In this document: positions 42,497 through 50,059 of the stretch, piece after piece
How the letters are laid out: each line of letters starts with the position of its first letter
How positions within the stretch are numbered: the stretch's first letter is position 1
NCBI GenBank assembly: GCA_964606405.1
Contig: CAZSGH010000013.1
Location: forward strand, 1-64,000
Source: GCA-002282575 sp964606405
GTDB lineage: Bacteria > Pseudomonadota > Gammaproteobacteria > Thiomicrospirales > Thiomicrospiraceae
Direction: 5' to 3'
Length of the DNA stretch: 64,000 nucleotides
Notes under the pieces: generated by a model
Told to the model about the DNA's origin: nothing
Database searches by the model: none
What the model saw: only the letters and a program-made list of their open reading frames with translations
Program-made: the position numbers and the translations under genes

Positions 42497-43711
42497 ATGG
42501 CACTCATCGTACAAAAATATGGTGGCACGTCAATTGGTACGGTTGAACGTATCCAAAATGTTGCTAAAAAAATCAAGAAATGGCGTGAGCAGGGCAATGA
42601 TCTGGTGATTGTTGTTTCGGCAATGTCGGGTGAAACCAATCGTTTGATGGGCTTGGCACATCAAATCAGCGATAAACCCAATCCTCGTGAGTTAGACATG
42701 ATTCTGACTACGGGTGAGCAAGTGACCATTGGTTTACTCGCCATGGCGTTGGAGGCAGAAGGTGTTCCTGCGATTTCATTCACAGGACAGCAAGTGGGTA
42801 TTGTGACCGACCAGTCTTTTAATAAAGCGCGTATTCAGTCAATAGACGACAAAAAAATTCGTGCCGAATTAGATGCGGGCAAAGTGATTGTTATTGCTGG
42901 TTTCCAAGGTGTCGATGAAGCGGGCAACTTAACGACGCTGGGTCGTGGTGGTTCTGATACCACAGGGGTTGCTTTGGCTGCCGCGTTGAAAGCAGACGAG
43001 TGCCAAATTTATACCGATGTGGATGGTGTTTATACAACTGATCCGCGTGTTGTGCCTAAAGCGCGTCGTTTAGATCGTATTTCGTTTGACGAAATGCTGG
43101 AAATGGCAAGTTTAGGTTCTAAAGTATTGCAAATTCGCTCGGTTGAATTTGCCAGTAAATATAAAGTGCGTTTACGCGTGTTATCTACCTTCGAGGAAAA
43201 TCCTCAAGGTACACTGATTTGTTCTGAGGAAGAATTGATGGAAAACCCTGTTATCTCTGGTATTGCATTTAGTCGTGATGAAGCGAAATTAACGGTTTTA
43301 GGTGTGCCTGATCGCCCTGGTATCGCTTATGCGATTCTGAAGCCGATTTCTGAGGCCAATATTGAAGTGGATATGATTATCCAAAATCAATCGATTGCTG
43401 GTACGACGGATTTTACCTTTACGGTTTCTCGTAACGATTGTGCAAAAGCGCTCGCGATTCTGAATGAGCATGCAACCGAAATGGGTGCTAAAGAAGTGCT
43501 ATCGGACATGGGCATTGTTAAAGTCTCTTTGGTCGGTATTGGTATGCGCTCGCACGCAGGTGTGGCTGCGCGTATGTTCGAGGTACTGTATAACGAAGGT
43601 GTTAACATCGAAATGATTAGCACAACAGAAATTAAAATTTCGGTTGTTATTCGTGAAGGCGAGTTAGAAAAAGCGGTTCGTTCGTTGCATGCCGCATTCG
43701 ACTTAGAATAA
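42497..43711 (+). CDS. lysC: Aspartokinase
   Basis: Enzyme of 404 residues that phosphorylates aspartate, the entry step to lysine, threonine, methionine and diaminopimelate. N-terminal kinase domain with VQKYGGTSIG and TLGRGGSDTTGVALAAAL; two ACT domains from about residue 265, the allosteric part that senses lysine/threonine. The monofunctional class found in pseudomonads. In many gammaproteobacteria csrA follows; here tRNA-Ser begins 58 bp after the stop codon, leaving no room for it. Confidence 0.96.
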   Translation: MALIVQKYGGTSIGTVERIQNVAKKIKKWREQGNDLVIVVSAMSGETNRLMGLAHQISDKPNPRELDMILTTGEQVTIGLLAMALEAEGVPAISFTGQQVGIVTDQSFNKARIQSIDDKKIRAELDAGKVIVIAGFQGVDEAGNLTTLGRGGSDTTGVALAAALKADECQIYTDVDGVYTTDPRVVPKARRLDRISFDEMLEMASLGSKVLQIRSVEFASKYKVRLRVLSTFEENPQGTLICSEEELMENPVISGIAFSRDEAKLTVLGVPDRPGIAYAILKPISEANIEVDMIIQNQSIAGTTDFTFTVSRNDCAKALAILNEHATEMGAKEVLSDMGIVKVSLVGIGMRSHAGVAARMFEVLYNEGVNIEMISTTEIKISVVIREGELEKAVRSLHAAFDLE

Positions 43712-43718
43712 AGCGAAA

Positions 43719-43749
43719 AAGTGGCTTGTATTTTGAACGGGAGCCACTT
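43719..43749. repeat. Inverted repeat between lysC and the tRNA-Ser promoter
   Basis: AAGTGGCT (43719-43726) and AGCCACTT (43742-43749) form a perfect eight-pair stem with a 15-base loop. It overlaps both the -35 and the first base of the -10 box proposed for tRNA-Ser. No T tract follows. It could be a weak lysC terminator, an operator, or chance. Confidence 0.45.
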
Positions 43750-43754
43750 ATAAT
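43726..43754 (+). promoter_or_regulatory. Promoter of tRNA-Ser
   Basis: TTGTAT (43726-43731), a 17-base spacer and a perfect TATAAT (43749-43754), 15 bases before the tRNA 5' end. Confidence 0.65.
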
Positions 43755-43769
43755 AGTCTGACTACTTGA

Positions 43770-43860
43770 GGTGAGTTGGCCGAGTGGCTGAAGGCACACC
43801 CCTGCTAAGGGTGCATAGGCTTATACCCTATCGAGGGTTCGAATCCCTCACTTACCGCCA
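43770..43860 (+). tRNA. tRNA-Ser (GCU)
   Basis: Class II tRNA of 91 bases including encoded CCA. Acceptor arms GGTGAGT and ACTTACC pair (one G-U); anticodon GCT lies in CTGCTAA; a long variable arm (ATAGGCTTATACCCTAT) and the T arm GAGGGTTCGAATCCCTC are present. Reads AGC and AGU codons. In other gammaproteobacteria this gene commonly lies near alaS-lysC. Confidence 0.97.
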
Positions 43861-43911
43861 AGTAGTTAAAATATTTTGATTCAATTAAATTGAAAAGAAA
43901 TTAAAAAAGAC

Positions 43912-43939
43912 TTGACTGAAATAGCAAATCAGTTATAAT
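43912..43939 (+). promoter_or_regulatory. Promoter of tRNA-Arg
   Basis: TTGACT (43912-43917), 16-base spacer, TATAAT (43934-43939), 16 bases before the tRNA 5' end. Confidence 0.75.
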
Positions 43940-43955
43940 GGTCGAATAAGTTAAC

Positions 43956-44032
43956 GCGCTCGTAGCTCAGCTGGATAGAGCATTCGGCTACGAACCGAAA
44001 GGTCAGGGGTTCGACTCCCTTCGAGCGCACCA
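43956..44032 (+). tRNA. tRNA-Arg (ACG)
   Basis: 77 bases with encoded CCA. Acceptor arms GCGCTCG and CGAGCGC pair perfectly; D arm GCTCAGCTGGATAGAGC; anticodon ACG in CTACGAA (A34 is normally deaminated to inosine by TadA); T arm AGGGGTTCGACTCCCT. Decodes CGU, CGC and CGA. Confidence 0.97.
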
Positions 44033-44036
44033 ACTA

Positions 44037-44073
44037 AAAACCCCGTATACTCAAGTAGTTACGGGGTTTTTTT
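44037..44073 (+). terminator. Rho-independent terminator after tRNA-Arg
   Basis: AAACCCCGTA pairs with TACGGGGTTT, followed by seven T. It begins about five bases after the tRNA CCA end. Confidence 0.9.
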
Positions 44074-44311
44074 ATATCTATTGTTTTCGTAAAACGCTCG
44101 ACAATCTTCATCTTCCCTCCAGCTTTCCCCCCCCAATCATCTTGTTGCACTAACTTCTTTTTTCTGATTATTGATATGGTAGAGTCTATATCAATAGCTT
44201 AAACGCTGGACTCAAAGATAAGCGCATCATAAAATCATGAGATGAGAGTAAACCCTTCAGCATGGTATAAAACCTGCACAGGCTATGCTACAGCCACAAT
44301 AGAAAAACATT

Positions 44312-44428
44312 ATGAAAATGAGGGGGCTTCTTTTATGGCGCAGTTGGATGGTGTTTTATTGGCTGCTCTTATTCACTCTGTATATCGCTTTAAGTACGGG
44401 CGAAGTTTTGCTGAGTAAGATATTTTGA
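44312..44428 (+). CDS. Possible 38-residue single-pass membrane peptide
   Basis: A frame starting MKMRGLLLWRSW contains one hydrophobic helix (VFYWLLLFTLYIAL) and ends EVLLSKIF. No ribosome site is clear. It lies in the gene-poor stretch between tRNA-Arg and tRNA-Asn and overlaps a frame on the other strand; at most one of the two is likely real. I do not recognise it. Confidence 0.2.
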   Translation: MKMRGLLLWRSWMVFYWLLLFTLYIALSTGEVLLSKIF

Positions 44429-44670
44429 CGCGCACTTAGAAGGCTAGGAACTACCAGTATTTCTAAATTAGGTGAAAGTAACTTCTGTTGTTTTGGGGTA
44501 GAAAGTATCATCTTCGCTTTGATACGGGCTGTGGTTTGGAGTGACGATCTTGTTTGTATAAGGGTTGATATTTCAATGCTATTCGCACCAATTACAAAAT
44601 ATTTAACATTTAGTTCCTGATGAATTTGGTATAGCGTGTTTTTTTCTTGTTCATGAAAGTTTTTTGACAC
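44356..44670 (-). CDS. Doubtful 104-residue frame between tRNA genes
   Basis: GTG start, no ribosome site, and the region upstream of it holds the tRNA-Asn promoter on the other strand. The translated segment YQIHQELNVKYFVIGANSIEI faintly recalls the opening of AbiEii-like nucleotidyltransferases (xxIxYFVIGAxAxxI), but no catalytic aspartates follow. It may be the remains of such a gene. Apart from this, 44074-44700 holds nothing I can name. Confidence 0.25.
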   Translation of the reverse strand: MSKNFHEQEKNTLYQIHQELNVKYFVIGANSIEISTLIQTRSSLQTTARIKAKMILSTPKQQKLLSPNLEILVVPSLLSARQNILLSKTSPVLKAIYRVNKSSQ

Positions 44671-44677
44671 AAAGGGG

Positions 44678-44705
44678 TTGCAATCCTTAAAAGTTCTGCT
44701 ATAAT
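44678..44705 (+). promoter_or_regulatory. Promoter of tRNA-Asn
   Basis: TTGCAA (44678-44683), 16-base spacer, TATAAT (44700-44705), 13 bases before the tRNA 5' end. Confidence 0.7.
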
Positions 44706-44718
44706 TCTCCTTATCGAT

Positions 44719-44794
44719 TCCCTGATAGCTCAGTCGGTAGAGCGACGGACTGTTAATCCGCAGGTCCCTGGTTCGAGTCCAGGTCGGGGAGCCA
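44719..44794 (+). tRNA. tRNA-Asn (GUU)
   Basis: 76 bases with encoded CCA. Acceptor arms TCCCTGA and TCGGGGA pair (one G-U); D arm GCTCAGTCGGTAGAGC; anticodon GTT in CTGTTAA; T arm CTGGTTCGAGTCCAG. Its terminator follows at 44802. Confidence 0.97.
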
Positions 44795-44801
44795 AATAGT
44801 A

Positions 44802-44832
44802 AAAGGCGTTATAGAAATATAACGCCTTTTTT
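44802..44832 (+). terminator. Rho-independent terminator after tRNA-Asn
   Basis: AAAGGCGTTATA pairs with TATAACGCCTTT around a four-base loop, then a T run. It also faces the 3' side of lptB and may serve both directions. Confidence 0.9.
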
Positions 44833-44906
44833 ATTGCCCAAAATTTAGGCCTGTGGGACACAGTGAGACGCTTTTATCTCATCGTCTCCCATTTTAGGGA
44901 GTAGCA

Positions 44907-45668
44907 CTACCTTAGTGCTGCACTCAGTCCTGTTCCATAGTTTTCGCCTAAATAAGCACGAATAACATCGGGGTTTGATAGTAGCTCGGCAGGCGTTCCT
45001 TTAGCGAGAATATGTCCTTCCGATAAAATATAACCGCGATCAACAACCGCTAAGGTTTCTCTGACATTGTGGTCGGTAATTAAAATACCAATGCCGCTTT
45101 CTTTTAGTTGGCGAATGATGCCCTGAATATCGGCAACCGCAATCGGGTCGACCCCTGCAAAAGGCTCATCAAGCAGTAAAAAATTTGGGTTGATTGCCAA
45201 TGCGCGCGCAATTTCAGCACGGCGGCGTTCACCACCCGATAAAGCTTGTCCCAGCGTGTCACGAATGTGTGTGATACGAAGTGCCTCCAATAGCGTTTCC
45301 AGCCTATCCTGACGCTGTTCTAGATTTAACTCTGGCTGCATTTCTAAAATAGACATGATATTGTCGCTTACTGTCATGCGGCGAAAAATGGAAGCCTCTT
45401 GTGGTAAGTAACCAATACCTTGTTTAGCGCGTTGATGCATAGGAAGTTGGGTAATGTCAGTGTCATCTAACATGATACGCCCAGCATCACTATTGACTAA
45501 ACCCGTCATCATATAAAATGTGGTGGTTTTCCCAGCACCATTAGGTCCCAACAGTCCGATGACCTCACCGCTAGATAGTTCAAAGCTGACATCTTGAACG
45601 ACGAGGCGTTTTTTATAACGCTTCGCTAAGTTATGGGCGCTAAAATGATGGTTTTCTGTTGTTTTCAT
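44907..45668 (-). CDS. lptB: LPS export ABC transporter ATPase LptB
   Basis: ATPase of 253 residues that drives lipopolysaccharide extraction by LptB2FG. Walker A GPNGAGKTTTFYMMTG, signature LSGGERRRAEIARAL, Walker B FLLLDEPFAGVDPIA, and switch His in LITDHNVRETL. Follows lptA by 15 bp. In many relatives rpoN comes next; here a tRNA gene lies beyond. Confidence 0.97.
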   Translation of the reverse strand: MKTTENHHFSAHNLAKRYKKRLVVQDVSFELSSGEVIGLLGPNGAGKTTTFYMMTGLVNSDAGRIMLDDTDITQLPMHQRAKQGIGYLPQEASIFRRMTVSDNIMSILEMQPELNLEQRQDRLETLLEALRITHIRDTLGQALSGGERRRAEIARALAINPNFLLLDEPFAGVDPIAVADIQGIIRQLKESGIGILITDHNVRETLAVVDRGYILSEGHILAKGTPAELLSNPDVIRAYLGENYGTGLSAALR

Positions 45669-45683
45669 ATTGCAAAACCTTTC

Positions 45684-46241
45684 TTAATTGTCTGGCTGAA
45701 GCGTCATTTTTACGCGACCATTTTGTTTGCTGCCACTGGCTTCAAAGGTTTCGTCTTTATTATGGATAACGATTTTATCGGCTTTAATGCGATTGCCATT
45801 GTCCATTATCATGCTAGCATTATCAATTAAGGTCACCGTGTCTTTTTCTTGGTCGAACAGGATTTGCTTGGCTTCACCGTTAACCCATTGCTGTTTTTTA
45901 GGTAGATAATCTTTAAAAGTTGCAGGGTTTCCTGTCGTGGTTGCTGTTTGTAGCTTGTCGTTAGGGTGAATGAGTTTGAGTTGCGACCCTTGAAGTTCTA
46001 GTTTGTTACGATTGAGTTGTACGTTGCCCCTGTATTCACTTTGTCCTGCTTTGCTCTGACTAACCAGCTGATCAGCACTAATGGTAACAGGATAGTTTTT
46101 ACTGTCTTCTGCTGGTTTGTCGTTGCTGGCTTTACCAGCGGCAAACAGTAGCGTTGGCAGCAATAGGGCGCAAAGCCAGATTAGATTTTTGCTGGCGAGA
46201 TGATTATTGCCAGTGAGATTGAACATGATGCGTAAACTCAT
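45684..46241 (-). CDS. lptA: LPS transport periplasmic protein LptA
   Basis: Periplasmic bridge protein of 185 residues. N-terminal export signal (LIWLCALLLPTLLFAAG) then OstA-type beta-jellyroll (YPVTISADQLVSQSKAGQSEYRGNV). The ATG at 46241 has an AAGGA ribosome site and overlaps the lptC end by 38 bp; a later in-frame ATG at 46226 would shorten the rather long signal region. Operon kdsC-lptC-lptA-lptB. Confidence 0.94.
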   Translation of the reverse strand: MSLRIMFNLTGNNHLASKNLIWLCALLLPTLLFAAGKASNDKPAEDSKNYPVTISADQLVSQSKAGQSEYRGNVQLNRNKLELQGSQLKLIHPNDKLQTATTTGNPATFKDYLPKKQQWVNGEAKQILFDQEKDTVTLIDNASMIMDNGNRIKADKIVIHNKDETFEASGSKQNGRVKMTLQPDN

Positions 46242-46737
46242 AATTTCCTTCTTCGTAATTTCCTTGTAGGCTATCTGCCTGGATGGTTTGTTTGTTATCG
46301 CTAACGCGCACGGCTTCTGGGCTGAGAAGCGTGTGTCGTTGAATGTTCATAATTAACTTTTGGCTTGTTAATGTTCGTGTTTCGCCTGCTGTTGTTGCTT
46401 GTTTTAGAACGACATTTTGATTAAGTTCGAACTGATCGCCGTGTAGTGTTGCTTGCAAGCTATCGCCGTAAAAATAGTTTCCAGCACTGGTACCAACAAA
46501 GTGATAGGGGGTTAAAGTGCTGCGATTTTGTGCTTCGTCATATCTTAACTGTTCGCTATGAAAGCGAAAGTTTTTACCTTGCTCATGTCGATCGGTAATC
46601 ATGCCAGCAATATGCGTCATTTCAATTTGTAATTGCGTTTGTTGTGGTACGAGTTTAGCACCCTGCTGCGTGTAAGGTAAGTAAGCAACAACGGCGGCTG
46701 CCAAAGTAAGTAACATCAAAGAAACAAGGCGAAGCAT
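46204..46737 (-). CDS. lptC: LPS export protein LptC
   Basis: Bitopic inner-membrane protein of 177 residues. N-terminal anchor VSLMLLTLAAAVVAYLP, then a periplasmic OstA-like fold (DRHEQGKNFRFHSEQLRYD, LLSPEAVRVSDNKQTIQADSL). Connects LptFG to LptA. Starts 6 bp after kdsC. Confidence 0.92.
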   Translation of the reverse strand: MLRLVSLMLLTLAAAVVAYLPYTQQGAKLVPQQTQLQIEMTHIAGMITDRHEQGKNFRFHSEQLRYDEAQNRSTLTPYHFVGTSAGNYFYGDSLQATLHGDQFELNQNVVLKQATTAGETRTLTSQKLIMNIQRHTLLSPEAVRVSDNKQTIQADSLQGNYEEGNYEFTHHVQSHWQ

Positions 46738-46743
46738 AGCAGG

Positions 46744-47280
46744 TTAACGCAGATAGTGAGCAATCAAGGCGTCTAACTTGCCTTGTGCATTTAAAATGAG
46801 GTCGCACACTTCTCTTGCTGCGCCTTGTCCACCAGATGCTTGCGTGATGTAATGTGCGCGAGATTTAACGCCAGCATAGCCATTGGGGACACTAATGGCT
46901 AAACCGCAACGTTGCATGGTTGGCAAGTCAAGCAAGTCATCACCAACGTAGCAGACAGCTTCTGCGGGTAAAGCTAGGTCAGCGAGTAACTGTTCAAAAA
47001 CAGCTAATTTATCGCGAGCACCTTGAAATACATATTGAATACCCAAATCTGACATTCGCTTAGCAACTAAGCTTGATTGACGAGCAGTAATGATGGCAAT
47101 GGGAATGCCTGATTGCTGAAGTTGTTTCATGCCATGACCATCTTGTGCATGAAAGGCTTTAAATTCATTGCCATGATTATCATAGTAAAGACGACCATCG
47201 GTGAGTACGCCGTCGACATCAAAAATCGCTAGTTTTACCTGTGCTAAGCGTTGCGTAAGTGCCGATTCGGTTAACAACAT
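46744..47280 (-). CDS. kdsC: KDO-8-phosphate phosphatase KdsC
   Basis: HAD-family phosphatase of 178 residues making KDO for the LPS inner core. Motif I FDVDGVLTDG with nucleophile Asp, motif II IITARQS, motif III region CYVGDDLLDLPTM. The ATG at 47280 gives the usual N-terminus; frames reading further upstream add residues without family similarity. kdsD, its common neighbour, is absent. Divergent from the mla cluster, with copy 9 of the element between. Confidence 0.93.
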   Translation of the reverse strand: MLLTESALTQRLAQVKLAIFDVDGVLTDGRLYYDNHGNEFKAFHAQDGHGMKQLQQSGIPIAIITARQSSLVAKRMSDLGIQYVFQGARDKLAVFEQLLADLALPAEAVCYVGDDLLDLPTMQRCGLAISVPNGYAGVKSRAHYITQASGGQGAAREVCDLILNAQGKLDALIAHYLR

Positions 47281-47445
47281 GATGCGCATCTCGCTATATC
47301 TAAAACGGTTAATGATAGAAGAAAAAGGATCGCTTGAGAACAGAGAAACATCTAAATTCAATAATCATTCGTCAATATTACGTTTTAATGATACAAATCG
47401 ATAAAAGATAGGATAAAATTAGCGACCTTGCTTAAAATTTAAGAA

Positions 47446-47594
47446 GAAAGGTCTAAAGCTTCGCTTCGCTTGTTTTTAGACTTTCCAAGTTTGTTTTTTA
47501 GCTGAAGGAAGGGAATTAGTTAATGGGTTACATGTTATTTTTAGCGTCCCCCTTCCTCCAGACCTCCAACCCATTGAGTTTTTTAGAGGTCTCC
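47446..47594 (-). repeat. Two-hairpin intergenic element, copy 9
   Basis: Terminal hairpin GAAAG...CTTTC around TCTAAA/TTTTTAGA at 47446-47485. Stem 1 on the minus strand: CTGGAGGAAGGG with CCCTTCCTTCAG. Right edge TTTTTTAGAGG matches the left terminal repeat of copy 7. Lies between divergent kdsC and the gene at 47603, whose ATG is only eight bases away. Confidence 0.87.
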
Positions 47595-47602
47595 AAATTT
47601 TT

Positions 47603-48154
47603 ATGTCGGAATCTGCTTTAAAAATCGTTGATACGGCTTCGCCTTGGATTGGGGTTGCGGTTTTGGATTGGGAGTCGCCTTACTTGCGAAACTTCTATCC
47701 ATCAGATGTACCGCAAGATTGGCAGTTAACTTGGTATGCCAATTTTTGCATGGCTGTCGTCATTCCGCCCTCGCGTTGGTTGCAAGCCGATGCTAGGTTG
47801 GTTGCCCAATGGTGTGAGCAAACGCATGAGAATTTTTGGTTTTATGTGTTATGCGAAACATCGGAACAGGTCGAACAGGCACTTCATTTGTCTTATACGT
47901 TTGATGGCAAGTTTGGTGGCTTAATTCTCGCAGGCGATGTGCCAGCAGTTGAGTCACTATCTATTCCTGTTTTGCAGTTTGGTGATTCGGCTTTGCGATG
48001 TGATGATACGAACCTACGATCAACGCAGAAAACAATCGCGACATGGCTCGCTTCTTTTTCAGCAATGCATGGTTTAGTGGTGTTGGATGGTCCGATTGCA
48101 GGGCAAATTAAAGAAGTGCAGACTTTATTGGAACTGATGGGTGTTTTATCGTGA
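47603..48154 (+). CDS. Uncharacterised protein coupled to mlaF
   Basis: Protein of 183 residues, soluble, rich in Trp and Tyr at the start: SPYLRNFYPSDVPQDWQLTWYANFC and VIPPSRWLQ. The pattern of a sugar-phosphate or DUF72-like TIM barrel is faintly suggested, but I cannot assign a family; similar proteins exist as hypothetical entries in sulfur-oxidising gammaproteobacteria, as far as I recall. The stop codon overlaps the GTG start of mlaF (GTGA), so the two are translationally coupled, which hints at a link with lipid transport or merely a shared transcript. Confidence 0.75.
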   Translation: MSESALKIVDTASPWIGVAVLDWESPYLRNFYPSDVPQDWQLTWYANFCMAVVIPPSRWLQADARLVAQWCEQTHENFWFYVLCETSEQVEQALHLSYTFDGKFGGLILAGDVPAVESLSIPVLQFGDSALRCDDTNLRSTQKTIATWLASFSAMHGLVVLDGPIAGQIKEVQTLLELMGVLS

Positions 48155-48954
48155 CAACAAGTATTATTGAAATCGAAAACGTGAGTTTTGCTCGCGGTGA
48201 GCGCCTCATTTTTGATGATGTCAGTATTTCCATTCCTCGTGGCAAAATTACCGCCATTATGGGACCTTCTGGTACGGGTAAAACAACCTTGCTCAAGCTG
48301 ATTTCAGGGCAGTTAACGCCGAGTGTCGGACAGATTCATGTGGATGGCTTACATGTGCATTCCTTGGCTCGTGCCGATTTGTTTACTTTGCGTCAGCGTA
48401 TGGGGATGTTGTTTCAGAGTGGTGCTTTGCTGACTGATTTGTCGGTATTTGAAAACGTGGCGCTTCCCTTGCGAGAGCACAGTAAATTACCCGAAAGTGC
48501 CATTCGTCAGTTAGTGCTGATGAAGTTAGAAGCTGTTGGTTTGCGTGGTGCGGCATGGATGATGCCTTCAGAATTGTCAGGTGGTATGTCGCGCCGTGTT
48601 GCTTTAGCGCGTGCTGTCGCCCTTGATCCTCAAATGATTTTTTATGATGAACCCTTCGCAGGTCAAGATCCCATTACGATGGGTGTTTTGGTGCGACTGA
48701 TTCGTACGCTCAATGATGCGATGGGCTTAACCAGTGTTGTCGTCACCCATGATGTGGATGAGGTGTTATCGATTGCTGATTATGCGGTGGTGCTATCGGA
48801 AGGGCGCGTTGTTTCAGCAGGTGATGCTGATCAACTGCGCGCGTCGACAGATCCGTGGGTAAAACAGTTTATTGGTGGTGAAGCGGATGGTCCCGTTCCC
48901 TTTAACTATCCTGCGCCTGATTATGCCAGTGATTTATGGGAAAGAAAGCTCTAA
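48151..48954 (+). CDS. mlaF: Phospholipid ABC transporter ATPase MlaF
   Basis: ATPase of 267 residues powering the MlaFEDB complex, which moves phospholipids between the inner and outer membranes. Walker A GPSGTGKTTLLK, signature ELSGGMSRRVALAR, Walker B MIFYDEPFAGQDP. GTG start overlapping the previous stop. Its own stop codon, CTC-TAA, is part of element copy 10. Confidence 0.96.
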   Translation: MTTSIIEIENVSFARGERLIFDDVSISIPRGKITAIMGPSGTGKTTLLKLISGQLTPSVGQIHVDGLHVHSLARADLFTLRQRMGMLFQSGALLTDLSVFENVALPLREHSKLPESAIRQLVLMKLEAVGLRGAAWMMPSELSGGMSRRVALARAVALDPQMIFYDEPFAGQDPITMGVLVRLIRTLNDAMGLTSVVVTHDVDEVLSIADYAVVLSEGRVVSAGDADQLRASTDPWVKQFIGGEADGPVPFNYPAPDYASDLWERKL

Positions 48955-49085
48955 AAAGCTCGCTTTGCTTGTTTTTAGACTTTTCAAGTTTGTTTTTTAG
49001 CTGAAGGAAGGGGGGATTAATGGGGTTACATGCTATTTTCAGTAACCCCTTCCTCCAGACCTCCAGTCCGTTGAATTATTTACTG
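48945..49085 (-). repeat. Two-hairpin intergenic element, copy 10
   Basis: Inside the mla operon between mlaF and mlaE. Terminal hairpin AAAG..CTAAAAA...TTTTTAG..CTTT at 48945-48983 includes the last codons and stop of mlaF. Stem 1 on the minus strand: CTGGAGGAAGGGG with CCCCTTCCTTCAG. Confidence 0.86.
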
Positions 49086-49102
49086 GTGATCGGTAGTAAA
49101 AT

Positions 49103-49891
49103 ATGAATGTTTGGTTTGAAAATCAAGTTTCCGAACTCGGTGCTCGCTTCATGTCGTTGGCACGTGCATTTGGTCAGGGATGGTTTTTTATTGTTTTGTT
49201 AATGGGTGCATTACCCGCTGCGATAGTTCGTGTGAGTGCATGGATTCGTCAGCTTTACTTTGCAGGTGTTTTGTCTCTACCGATTATCCTCGTTGCGGGC
49301 TTGTTTGTCGGCATGGTATTGGCGTTACAAGCTTATAATATTTTAGTTAATTTTAATGCCACCGAAACGGTTGGCGTGATGGTTGCCTTAACCTTGCTGC
49401 GTGAATTAGGTCCTGTTGTTGCTGCCTTATTGTTTGCAGGTCGTGCTGGCTCGGCATTAACCGCCGAGATTGGCTTAATGAAATCGACAGAGCAGCTTTC
49501 GGCTTTAGAAATGATGGGCTTAGATCCCTTTGTTCGTGTTTATGCGCCCCGTTTTATTGCAGCATTAGTGGCTTTGCCTTTATTAACTATGTTATTTAAC
49601 GTGTTGGGTATTTTTGGCGGTTATTTAATTGGTGTCGAAGCGCTGGGGATTGATACAGGGACTTTCTGGTCGCAAATGCAAGCTGCTGTCGATTGGCAAG
49701 AAGATGTTATCGGAAGTGTTATTAAGTCGGTTGTTTTTGCGCTTGTTATTGCCGCGATTGCGTTGTTTCAAGGAGCGCAATGTTTACCAACGGCAGAAGG
49801 CGTGAGTATGGCGACGACGCGCACGGTAGTTCATAGCTCGCTCGCGGTATTAGGGCTGGATTTTGTGCTGACGGCACTGATGTTTGATTAA
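49103..49891 (+). CDS. mlaE: Phospholipid ABC transporter permease MlaE
   Basis: Integral membrane protein of 262 residues of the MlaE/YrbE family. Interfacial N-terminal helix, then about five membrane helices, with conserved GLFVGMVLALQAYN, TLLRELGPVVAALLFAGRAGSALTAEI and EQLSALEMMGLDP. Separated from mlaF and mlaD by element copies 10 and 11, unlike the tightly packed operon of relatives. Its stop codon falls in the stem base of copy 11. Confidence 0.96.
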   Translation: MNVWFENQVSELGARFMSLARAFGQGWFFIVLLMGALPAAIVRVSAWIRQLYFAGVLSLPIILVAGLFVGMVLALQAYNILVNFNATETVGVMVALTLLRELGPVVAALLFAGRAGSALTAEIGLMKSTEQLSALEMMGLDPFVRVYAPRFIAALVALPLLTMLFNVLGIFGGYLIGVEALGIDTGTFWSQMQAAVDWQEDVIGSVIKSVVFALVIAAIALFQGAQCLPTAEGVSMATTRTVVHSSLAVLGLDFVLTALMFD

Positions 49892-50044
49892 AGAAGTCTG
49901 ATTAGGCACTTTTCGTCTAATTTGGACTTCTTTTAATCGCTTATTTATTAGTTGGGGGGAAGGGTCGTTAATTGTAGGCTATATGCTCTTAATGTAAAAC
50001 CCTTTCCCCCAAACCCCCAACCTATTGTATTGTTAAAAATTTTG
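49887..50044 (-). repeat. Two-hairpin intergenic element, copy 11
   Basis: Between mlaE and mlaD. Terminal hairpin with stem base AAGAAGTC / GACTTCTT and inner ATTAG / CTAAT (49887-49936); the pairing extends into the mlaE stop codon. Stem 1 on the minus strand: TTGGGGGAAAGGG with CCCTTCCCCCCAA; TTGG/CCAA version, and the mismatch usual in subfamily A is repaired here. Confidence 0.84.
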
Positions 50045-50059
50045 TTAATAAGGAAGAAT

